From M3007 sp046155725 (GTDB taxonomy: Bacteria; Bacteroidota; Bacteroidia; Chitinophagales; Saprospiraceae), in the NCBI GenBank assembly GCA_046155725.1, contig JBJXFT010000012.1, positions 1-47,540 on the forward strand: a stretch of 47,540 nucleotides of DNA, given 5' to 3'. Positions 41,152 to 47,540 of this stretch are shown here, piece after piece (positions within the stretch are counted from its first letter, which is position 1; every line of letters starts with the position of its first letter). The position numbers were made by a program, and so were the translations under genes. The notes under the pieces were generated by a model, which was not told where the DNA came from, searched no databases, and worked only from the letters and a program-made list of their open reading frames with translations.

Positions 41152-42762
41152 TCACGGGCCACTCTTGCGATACACTCCCCAACTTTCCACTTTTGATTGC
41201 GGGGAGAATCGGAAAAAAAGATTGATTTCTGGATACACCCACACGCTGCCACCGAGTATGGCGATGTTCCTCGGTGCTTTGCCGTAAGCCTCTAAAACTT
41301 TGTCCTGACTTGCGCCCAAACCGATGCCGCGGAGCGTGAGGCCCGTGTAATTGGGCTGGGTTTCTTGCACGAGCACATAGTCTTTTCCCTTATTGGCAAA
41401 ATGAACGAGCAAGCGCGACTGCTTTAGTTGGCTGAATCCGCAAAAGATTTTTCCTTCTATTTCCACGGTGCGGTCAGGCTGTGGTTTGAGCAGGAAATCA
41501 GTCAGCCTGTATTGCTCTATTTCCTCCAATCCTTTGGCCGGGATGACGGCATTGGCCGCATGGCGCGAGGAATTTTGCAAGGTTGCCATGTTCACCTTTG
41601 CCCAGGCATTGCCTTGCTTTTGGGCTTGCTCCCAATGCTTCATGGCACTGAGGCTGTCCTTTTGAAGGGCGGCGATTATGCCTTCGAGCACCAAAAAATC
41701 GGAAGCGATTTGTGGGCTGGGGGATTTCTTTTTCCCTTTTCGGATGCAGTAGTCGGCATCCTCCCATTCGCCCAAGAGCGCTAGGGCGCAGGCTTTGTTG
41801 AGGTAAGCAGGAGGGTAGTTTTCGTCGAGCAAGGTGGCCTGTTCGAACTGCCCGAGGGCTGATTGCAGCAGTTTGTTGCGGCGGGCGATTTTTTCCAGAT
41901 CGTTGTTTTTGAGGGAAACGAGCCGCGATTTTGGGTCCAATTCCAAAGGCAGCACAAAGGGCATTTCGCTTGGGTCGAAAAGCGACAAGCCGGCCAGTGC
42001 GGCGTTCACCCCGGCATTGTTGTAGATTTCCCGGCTCTGGTAGGTTTTCAAAATCCGGACGTGGTAGGTGGCCGCTTCGGCGTAGTAGCCGAGGATGGTG
42101 AGCAGGGTGGCCGTCTCGAACACGATTTGCAATTCCTGCAAACTGGCCATTGCGCCCTCCACCATGCTCAGCCGGTCGCTCAGGCTTGGGTAGCCGGGCA
42201 GGTCGTCGGGCAGGTCGTAGGCTTTATAGACTTTCTTCAGGAATTCGGGCACGATGCCGTAGGTGTTGTAGCCGACCGAGAAGGCTAAAAAGCCACCGAT
42301 GTTGTCGGCTTGTGTTTCTCGCCTTTTGCCCTCGTCGAGGTTTGCCAGATTCTTCGATGTCTCGAGGGTTTCATTCTCGAGGATAAAGTGGCGGCTCCAA
42401 TCGTGCTTTTCGTAGTAATGGATAAGTTCGTGCGCCAACAAGGATGCGAGCGCATTGAGCGAGTCTTTCCCAAAGGTTGCACACACGTCGTAGGCTTTTT
42501 CGTCCAAGATGACTTGCACAAGTTTTGGGTTGAAAGAGGCGATGTTGCCCTCGTTCTTGTTTATCACCAAGGTGGGTCTTTGCATTCTGAAATCGCCGCG
42601 CGCACGGAGCAGGTCATCGAACACTTTTTGGGCAACGGCGAGTTTGTAGCCGCGCACCTGCTCTATACCTTCGTTTCCGTCGCGGTTTGGCGCAAATGCG
42701 AAGGCTTGGCCTCGCGCTTCGAGCGCGACCAATGTGAGCAATAGGAAAGAGAGAAATTTCAT
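41152..42762 (-). CDS. Secreted M48-like HExxH metallopeptidase with TPR-like repeats
   Basis: 536 residues. Signal peptide (MKFLSFLLLTLVALEARGQA). Zinc site HELIH at 111-115 (SLLAHELIHYYEKH) and ETQAD at 149-153, the third-ligand motif of the M48 type (ExxxD). The rest is helical: TPR-like pairs at about 245-410 (AGVNAALAGLSLFDP, PPAYLNKACALALLGEWEDADYCIRKGKKKS). The C-terminal ~70 residues carry LRGIGLGASQDKVLEAYGKAPRN, a small beta domain. ATG 42762 is used because the longer frame encodes PKPSNHPKPSNHSKP from the GGTTTAG repeat. Periplasmic or secreted peptidase; substrate unknown. Lies between the two FecR-like genes. Confidence 0.85.
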   Translation of the reverse strand: MKFLSFLLLTLVALEARGQAFAFAPNRDGNEGIEQVRGYKLAVAQKVFDDLLRARGDFRMQRPTLVINKNEGNIASFNPKLVQVILDEKAYDVCATFGKDSLNALASLLAHELIHYYEKHDWSRHFILENETLETSKNLANLDEGKRRETQADNIGGFLAFSVGYNTYGIVPEFLKKVYKAYDLPDDLPGYPSLSDRLSMVEGAMASLQELQIVFETATLLTILGYYAEAATYHVRILKTYQSREIYNNAGVNAALAGLSLFDPSEMPFVLPLELDPKSRLVSLKNNDLEKIARRNKLLQSALGQFEQATLLDENYPPAYLNKACALALLGEWEDADYCIRKGKKKSPSPQIASDFLVLEGIIAALQKDSLSAMKHWEQAQKQGNAWAKVNMATLQNSSRHAANAVIPAKGLEEIEQYRLTDFLLKPQPDRTVEIEGKIFCGFSQLKQSRLLVHFANKGKDYVLVQETQPNYTGLTLRGIGLGASQDKVLEAYGKAPRNIAILGGSVWVYPEINLFFRFSPQSKVESWGVYRKSGP

Positions 42763-42769
42763 AGCAGTC

Positions 42770-42873
42770 GGTTTAGAATGGTTTGATGGTTTAGGGTGGT
42801 TTGATGGTTTAGGGAGGTTTAGATGGTTTAGCACTAAACCATCTAAACCTCCCTAAACCATTCTAAACCATCT
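42770..42873. repeat. GGTTTAG inverted word repeat (family F)
   Basis: Six words of GGTTTAGATGGTTTAGG type followed by the same in reverse complement (CTAAACCATCTAAACC). The long stem can form a near-perfect hairpin. Its right end is the stop codon of the FecR-like gene (42872-42874). Inside the operon, so it would be part of the mRNA between two genes. The same word appears inside the block at 39250-39267. Confidence 0.9.
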
Positions 42874-43819
42874 ATCGCGGAATGAGCGCACTGGCTTCGG
42901 GCAACATATTCATGCGGGCGAGGAAGGTCGCGTACATTTTTCGCAGCAGCACATTGTCGGGGTCGGCGGCGAGCAAATGTGCGTAGGTGTTGTTCGCGCT
43001 GTAAAAGCAGCGTTCTTCTTCGAGGCTGTAAGCCAGCATGAGTTGCTGCTCTGTCGGGTCGGCTGACTGGAAGGCGGGGTCTTGCGCAATCTCGGCCTGC
43101 ACTTCTTTGGCCTTGTCGGGGCAAACCTCAAATGGCGTGGGGGCTGACTTTGTGCCTTCGCCCCGCGTGACATCCCATTTGTATTCTGCAAAAATATCCA
43201 TTGCAAGTTGGTCCAGGTCGAGCGTTACGGAGGTGTCGCGCACGAGCAGTTGAGCAATTTGCTTTCCTTTTGGCTCAAAGAGCCGGAAGGTGTAAGGGCC
43301 TTCGCCGGGCGTGTTGCGCCATTTGAAGATTATGGTAGCGGCGGGGAGTTTGCCGGTGGTGAGGAGCAGGGCGGGTATTTTGAATTCTTTTTCCGCATAG
43401 TGCTCGATGCCCGCGCTTGTTTTGCTCATATAGCGGCGATGGTGTTTTTGCACTTTTTCTTGGCTCTCTCCGTCTTTCACACTTTCGGTGACGAAGGAAA
43501 AAAACCGGCCCGTGAAACTCATCGGGCTGGCAGCCACGGCGGCTTTGACAATGTCTTGCACATCTCTCAATTTGTTGCCTGACACTAAAAAGGTGGAGCC
43601 TTTGTACAGCAACTTGGCGGAAGCCGAGCCTTTGCAGCGCACTTTGCCTTTCAGTTCCAGTTCCATCCCTGGGTACATGGAAAGGGGCTTTGCGCCGTGT
43701 TGTGCATAGTATTGCACTTGGCCGCTGACGCGGAGTACAACTACGTTTTGTGCTGACAAACCTACATGAAGGAATAGACAGCAAAGGGCGATGGTGATGG
43801 TTCTCATAGCAATGTTCAT
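42872..43819 (-). CDS. Secreted FecR-like protein with C-terminal TPR-like helices
   Basis: 315 residues. Signal peptide (RTITIALCCLFLHVGLSAQ). FecR-like segment at about 25-80 (VVLRVSGQVQYYAQHG, ELELKGKVRCKGSASAKLLYKGSTFLVSGN). Central beta section (FKWRNTPGEGPYTFRLFEP) and a C-terminal TPR-like pair (CFYSANNTYAHLLAADPDNVLLRKM). Its start overlaps the CHASE2 gene stop as ATGA, indicating coupled translation. Paralogue of the 361-residue protein two genes downstream. In other bacteria FecR proteins partner with ECF sigma factors and TonB receptors; none is present here. Confidence 0.85.
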   Translation of the reverse strand: MNIAMRTITIALCCLFLHVGLSAQNVVVLRVSGQVQYYAQHGAKPLSMYPGMELELKGKVRCKGSASAKLLYKGSTFLVSGNKLRDVQDIVKAAVAASPMSFTGRFFSFVTESVKDGESQEKVQKHHRRYMSKTSAGIEHYAEKEFKIPALLLTTGKLPAATIIFKWRNTPGEGPYTFRLFEPKGKQIAQLLVRDTSVTLDLDQLAMDIFAEYKWDVTRGEGTKSAPTPFEVCPDKAKEVQAEIAQDPAFQSADPTEQQLMLAYSLEEERCFYSANNTYAHLLAADPDNVLLRKMYATFLARMNMLPEASALIPR

Positions 43820-45105
43820 TTTGAATCTGTTTTTGCGGGTGCATCTATTGCAGCCGGCTGTATTTCGTTTGGTTCTTCTATGGTTTTTGGTGCTGGTTTT
43901 GGAGTCTTCTTTTTGGGGGGAGGAAGCTCGTGTGGTATGCGATTCAGGAATGCGAAGCGCTTGCGCACAGCATTGTCATAAAATTTTACGGCATCAAACG
44001 TCAACAGCAAAGCAGTGATCCAATAAGCCACGTCCATTTTTATACGATAAAAGTGAAACAGCAAAGCAACAATAAAGAATAGGATGATGATTTCGCCCAA
44101 CTGCAAGAAGCGTGTGATAAACTGGTAGGGAAGACTCACGCGGCGAAAAACTTGATAGAACAAATGTATATTGAAATAGCAGAACACAAATGTCAATAGC
44201 AGGTTAACCCAAAAAGATAGTTCGCGGACATACTTTCCATCCAAAATCATTTGGATTACGTTGGCGTGAATTACCACTCCGTACATATCGAGCATATTGC
44301 GCCCAGTGTAGCGGGGGTTCAGGGGCGTATAAAAACGGTCGCGGTCGTCCCACTCAGAAATACCAAGATAACCGATGAGCACGATTTTGTCGCGCAGCTG
44401 TTGTCGCAGATCTATCGTGGTGTCCAGGATTGTAGATGGTTCAAATTGGACGAACTGGTCGGCATTGCCGGAGAAATAAATTTCCTCTACTTCCTTGTTC
44501 CGCTTAAAAAACCTTTCTGCCGCCTGAGGGTCGTAGAGCATGGTTGTGCGCGTAGCGAACGCAAAACATTCTCCGTCTGCGGTCATTTCTTTGGGGCTGA
44601 AAAGGCGGATGGTACGGGTCTCGTTCGCAGGAAAATTGGTAAAGCCCGAATACACGTGGTCACAGAAAAACGTGTCGCAATTGGCTTGAAATTCAAATAT
44701 CTCGGTCTCTTCATTGTAGCCATCGAGCTGCACTCCGATCACTATGTTTTCTATCTGCCGCAAACTTGCCTGCAAGAGCGAATCTGTGTGAGGCTCCATC
44801 CTTTTCTTCAGCAGCACGTCGGCTGCCACCACTTTTGCGCCTGCGCCCACGATGCGGTCTATCATCATGCGAAGCGTGTCGCGGTTGGGGTCGCCCGTGT
44901 TTACGAGCACAATCCGATTGTCCAAACTGCCATTGTCGTCTCGCAGCCGCGAATACACGATGTCCGTGATTTCATAGTCGCGCAGCGTTTCGTTAAAGGG
45001 GTTTAGAAAATGCAGGTTGATCCGAATGGTGTCCAAGAACCATATCAGGACAAAAAGCAGGCACGTGACAATCAGGCTATGCGGATAAATCAGTCTTCTC
45101 AGCAT
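43816..45105 (-). CDS. CHASE2 domain membrane sensor without output domain
   Basis: 429 residues. One N-terminal TM helix (about 9-27), then a periplasmic CHASE2 domain to about 290: DNRIVLVNTGDPNRDTLRMMIDRIVGAGAKVVAADVLL, LRDKIVLIGYLG, DRFYTPLNPRYTGRNMLDMYGVVIHANVIQMIL, which are the hallmark strands. About three C-terminal TM helices follow (LSFWVNLLLTFVFCYFN and others), then only a ~50-residue Pro/Lys tail (PPPKKKTPKPAPK). CHASE2 proteins usually carry a kinase, cyclase or CHAT output; none is seen here. First gene of the operon. Confidence 0.9.
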   Translation of the reverse strand: MLRRLIYPHSLIVTCLLFVLIWFLDTIRINLHFLNPFNETLRDYEITDIVYSRLRDDNGSLDNRIVLVNTGDPNRDTLRMMIDRIVGAGAKVVAADVLLKKRMEPHTDSLLQASLRQIENIVIGVQLDGYNEETEIFEFQANCDTFFCDHVYSGFTNFPANETRTIRLFSPKEMTADGECFAFATRTTMLYDPQAAERFFKRNKEVEEIYFSGNADQFVQFEPSTILDTTIDLRQQLRDKIVLIGYLGISEWDDRDRFYTPLNPRYTGRNMLDMYGVVIHANVIQMILDGKYVRELSFWVNLLLTFVFCYFNIHLFYQVFRRVSLPYQFITRFLQLGEIIILFFIVALLFHFYRIKMDVAYWITALLLTFDAVKFYDNAVRKRFAFLNRIPHELPPPKKKTPKPAPKTIEEPNEIQPAAIDAPAKTDSK

Positions 45106-45163
45106 GGTGTTCTATGTTCCGACAGTTGCCCGGCAAGGTATAAATAAATGCAAGCCAATGCAC

Positions 45164-45191
45164 TTGTTCCCAATTAGTGAAATTACTTTTA
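45164..45191 (+). promoter_or_regulatory. Candidate promoter, TTG-N17-TACTTTTA
   Basis: TTG at 45164-45166 and TACTTTTA at 45184-45191 (last base A instead of G), 18 bp before the ATG of the 525-residue secreted protein. Spacing is slightly short of the usual 19. Confidence 0.35.
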
Positions 45192-45209
45192 CCCGAAAAA
45201 AAACATCCT

Positions 45210-46787
45210 ATGTTGCTAAAAACCTTCCCCACCCTTTCTGCATTTTTTCTTGTCGGAACGCTGTTTTCCCAGGATTTGCACGTCCACTACAACGTGTTCC
45301 GCGATTCGGTTCACTACGTTCAAAATGGCAAGACCACCCAAACGCCCACTGTCAGGAAAGGCAGCACCGTGCTGCTCCACGTCGAGAACTACAACAACTA
45401 CCTCTACGACGTTTCGGTAGAGGTGGAAGAAGAGGAAATCCCGGTGGCGAGCAGCAGCCCCGCTGGTTTGCTCGGCCAACTTGGCGGCTCCGGCACCATG
45501 CCGCTCAGTTTCCTTTTCAAAGGCAGCGACCAATCGCTCGGCGGATTCAAATCCTTCTTTCCAACGCTCTCTGGTGCCGACCTGAAAGAAGGCAGCGGTT
45601 TTGCCACCACCAAGGAAGAAGCCGAACGCCAGGAGCGGGTAGTCCTGTTGAAAAAGTTGGAAGCCGATTTCGGTGTGGCCAAAGACCAGATAATCAAAAT
45701 GGACACGGAACTGAAAACCATGCAAGAGCAGGTGCAGCAAAAACTGGCGACCCAACGCTTGCAAGCCTTCGCGGTGGATGAGGTGAACAACATCCGCTTC
45801 AACCAACGCTTGGAGCCCAGCCAAATCAAAACCCTGACGGGCGAATACATGGAGCGGATTTTTGTGGAAAAAGACCCCAACAAGATTGACCTGGCGCAAT
45901 TGCTGAAAATAGCGGACGCGCAAAACGAACTGCCCCGCGCCATCCATGACTACCGAAAAAAAGCAGACTATTACGCCACCGTCACCGGCACTTGCGAACT
46001 TCTGATGGAGGATTTCCGCAAGTTCGACTTTCCGCAAAGCAACCTCAAAGAGTTTCGTGCAGCCGCTGAATCATTCGTGACGGCGGCAAAAGGCAAGAAC
46101 ACGAGCCATCAGGGAAACGCCGAAATGCTGGAGTCAAAAATCCCCGACCTCAAAACCCTGGACCCAAAGTCTTTGTCGGAACTCCGCACCACCTATCTGG
46201 AAATCAGCAACAACAGCTTCTCCAAAACCTATCGCCATGCGGCGGCCTCCGGCGAAAAACTCAAAATGAAACTGAAGCTCTCGCCCATTGACTCGCTCGA
46301 AAGGAAGGGCATGAAAACCATCGAACTGGCGCCCGTATCGGTCAGCGTTTTTGGCGGGATGCGCGTCAGAGCCAGCGTGGGCCTCAATTTTGGGCAGTTT
46401 TTCAGCCGCCCGCAGGAGTTTTTTGTGCGCGACTCGGTGCTGCAATCCAGCAGCAAAGATGCTTTCCTGCCCATCATCACTTCGTTCATGCATTTCTATT
46501 CCCCCAGCACCCGGCCCGTTTCTGTTGCAGGTTCTTTTGGCGTGGGCTTCCCGCTCGGCGGCGGCGAGAACATTCAATCCATCTCTTTCTTTCTGGGCCC
46601 CAGCCTGCTTTTTGGCAAGGGCGAGCGCATCGTGCTGAATGCTGGCATCATGGGCGGCAAAGCAGAACATCTCTCTCAGGGCTACAAGGTCGGCGATCCA
46701 TATCTTTCTGACTCGAACCTTGCGCCCACTACTTCGGTGTACGAACTGGGCTACTACCTTGGTGTTTCTTTCAATCTGGGTAATTAA
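45210..46787 (+). CDS. Secreted protein with coiled coil and barrel-like C-terminus
   Basis: 525 residues, unrecognised. Signal peptide (MLLKTFPTLSAFFLVGTLFSQ). A beta domain follows (HVHYNVFRDSVHYVQNGKTT, TVLLHVENYNNYLYDVSVEVEEEEI). Residues about 140-240 are a coiled coil (KLEADFGVAKDQIIKMDTELKTMQEQVQQK). The C-terminal ~150 residues have aromatic, Gly-rich strands like an outer-membrane barrel (SVFGGMRVRASVGLNFGQF, LGYYLGVSFNLGN, ending in N-terminal-to-C-terminal alternation). Divergent from the CHASE2 operon with 104 bp between starts, so shared regulation is plausible but unproven. Confidence 0.82.
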   Translation: MLLKTFPTLSAFFLVGTLFSQDLHVHYNVFRDSVHYVQNGKTTQTPTVRKGSTVLLHVENYNNYLYDVSVEVEEEEIPVASSSPAGLLGQLGGSGTMPLSFLFKGSDQSLGGFKSFFPTLSGADLKEGSGFATTKEEAERQERVVLLKKLEADFGVAKDQIIKMDTELKTMQEQVQQKLATQRLQAFAVDEVNNIRFNQRLEPSQIKTLTGEYMERIFVEKDPNKIDLAQLLKIADAQNELPRAIHDYRKKADYYATVTGTCELLMEDFRKFDFPQSNLKEFRAAAESFVTAAKGKNTSHQGNAEMLESKIPDLKTLDPKSLSELRTTYLEISNNSFSKTYRHAAASGEKLKMKLKLSPIDSLERKGMKTIELAPVSVSVFGGMRVRASVGLNFGQFFSRPQEFFVRDSVLQSSSKDAFLPIITSFMHFYSPSTRPVSVAGSFGVGFPLGGGENIQSISFFLGPSLLFGKGERIVLNAGIMGGKAEHLSQGYKVGDPYLSDSNLAPTTSVYELGYYLGVSFNLGN

Positions 46788-46990
46788 GTTTCAAGTGGCA
46801 AGTTTCAAGTCAGCTTAGCGCGAAGTGGAGAGGTGTCATCTGCGAGGCACGAGCAGGTGACATCTCGGAACGGGCTTGAGGCCACAGTTTTTGAGATGAC
46901 ACCTCCTCCTCCGTCGGAGATGTCACCTCAAAAACTGTGGCAGTTGCAGTTGGGGCACTGTGCCACTGCCTACTGCCACTGCCCACTTCT
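46785..46990. repeat. Composite repeat region (families K and J, long hairpin)
   Basis: Starts on the stop codon with GTTTCAAGTGGCAAG (family K). From about 46881 to 46942 a hairpin with arms CCACAGTTTTTGAG and CTCAAAAACTGTGG encloses smaller inverted GAGATGACACCTCC-type words, with an inverted pair GGTGTCATCT/AGGTGACATC before it. 46935-46987 carries CAGTTGC/CTACTGCCACTGCC words (family J). No gene is seen in these ~200 bp. Confidence 0.8.
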
Positions 46991-47374
46991 TCAATCCTTC
47001 GGCGGCGGCGGTGCCATCCTGACATTGGAGAACTCTACCATCCTCCCAAAAGGCGTTTCGCAGTAAATCAGCACCATCAACTGCACGGGGCGGTAATACT
47101 TGAACGTCTCTCTGGCGCCGGGCTTTTCTACTTTCCCGGAAGTCTCCAATTTCCATGCACCGTCTTTCGACTGGGTGAAAATCTGATACTCCACCGGTTT
47201 GCCCTTGCCGTCGGGCGGCCCCGAAATGGTGAGGGCATTCTTTGTGGAACTGTGGATTTCGGTGGGCGTGGCGTGTGCGCAGCCTTTGCACTGAGTGCCT
47301 TGGGCCGCAATGCTCGGCAGGTAAACGAACAGGCCCAATGCTAATACGAGGGTGAATGCGAAGTGTTTTTTCAT
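46991..47374 (-). CDS. Small secreted protein, Fn3-like
   Basis: 127 residues. Signal peptide (MKKHFAFTLVLALGLFVYLP). The mature part begins with a CxxC pair (GTQCKGCAHA) and continues with a beta-sandwich-like section: NALTISGPPDGKGKPVEYQIFTQSKDGAWKLETSGKVEKPG, FKYYRPVQLMVLIYCETPFG. The repeated pattern of strands would fit an Fn3-type fold, but I do not recognise the family. Ends PPPPKD. Confidence 0.65.
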   Translation of the reverse strand: MKKHFAFTLVLALGLFVYLPSIAAQGTQCKGCAHATPTEIHSSTKNALTISGPPDGKGKPVEYQIFTQSKDGAWKLETSGKVEKPGARETFKYYRPVQLMVLIYCETPFGRMVEFSNVRMAPPPPKD

Positions 47375-47400
47375 TTTGAAAAAATTTGAAAGTGAGTGGA

Positions 47401-47540
47401 TAAGTACCTCGGCGAATTTACTTCACCACGGAGAACACGGAGGGCACGGAGACTTTTCTCTCGTAAATCATTGCGTTAACCTCTGTGCCCTTCGTGTCCT
47501 CCGTGGTGAATAAGTCAAACTAATTTCTGGTGATTACTTA
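47401..47540. repeat. 140-bp MITE-like inverted repeat (family A, copy 3)
   Basis: Starts TAAGTACCTCGGCGAATTTA, contains CACCACGGAGAACACGGAGG and its reverse complement, and ends TACTTA at the window edge. Exactly 140 bp, like copy 1. It may continue beyond the edge. Confidence 0.9.

Noticed and set aside
46810..47025. 71-residue minus-strand frame
   Set aside because: Made up of repeat hairpin sequence; low-complexity and no start context.
1..47540. tRNA, rRNA or riboswitch genes
   Set aside because: No cloverleaf with a GGTTCRA-type T-arm and matching acceptor stem, and no known riboswitch core, was recognised by eye; a tRNAscan-SE/Infernal run would settle this.

Overview
The window looks like a piece of the chromosome of a Bacteroidota bacterium, most likely of the Saprospiraceae type (inference). 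The evidence is three very similar families of large secreted proteins with type IX secretion (T9SS) C-terminal sorting domains, DUF5686 and DUF2723 proteins, a SUI1-type initiation factor, promoter boxes of the TAnnTTTG type, and no obvious Shine-Dalgarno sequences. Most of the gene content is ordinary; no prophage, transposase, CRISPR array, rRNA or tRNA was recognised.

Layout. 1-2.9 kb: 5' part of a SulP anion transporter (cut by the window edge), a small secreted protein, and an MDR oxidoreductase. 3.1-12.4 kb: a minus-strand block of T9SS-exported surface proteins, namely one 1168-residue protein with four HYR-like repeats and a tandem pair of 756-residue paralogues, with an OmpA-type lipoprotein between them. 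12.7-18.2 kb: housekeeping genes (YrdC/Sua5 domain protein, secreted transglutaminase-like protein, Gfo/Idh/MocA oxidoreductase, sugar nucleotidyltransferase, dUTPase). 18.4-24.3 kb: a 1975-residue T9SS type-B protein. 24.4-26.4 kb: a decayed accessory island with a DUF6922-type protein next to an AbiEii toxin remnant, and an AlbA_2/ATPase protein that lacks the middle of its DNA-binding domain. 26.6-35.7 kb: DUF5686 protein, tilS-pgi, a GT-C-like membrane protein, DinB, Nudix, SUI1. 35.9-39.9 kb: DUF2723 (TMEM260-like) membrane protein and OsmC. 40.0-45.1 kb: a minus-strand operon joining a CHASE2 sensor without an output domain, two FecR-like secreted paralogues and a HExxH peptidase with TPR-like repeats, divergent from a secreted coiled-coil/barrel protein. 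The end holds a small secreted protein and a 140-bp repeat.

The most unusual property is the density of short, word-based inverted repeats. At least twelve families occur in 47 kb. Many begin or end exactly on a stop codon, and several lie inside open reading frames without breaking them: tilS carries at least four different elements, the GT-C-like protein one, and the first T9SS protein one. One family is a 33-bp hairpin with perfect 15-bp arms and a 3-nt loop, in which arm sequences differ between copies but stay fully complementary. This repeat ecology, together with the CHASE2/FecR/peptidase operon, is the best candidate for something undescribed.
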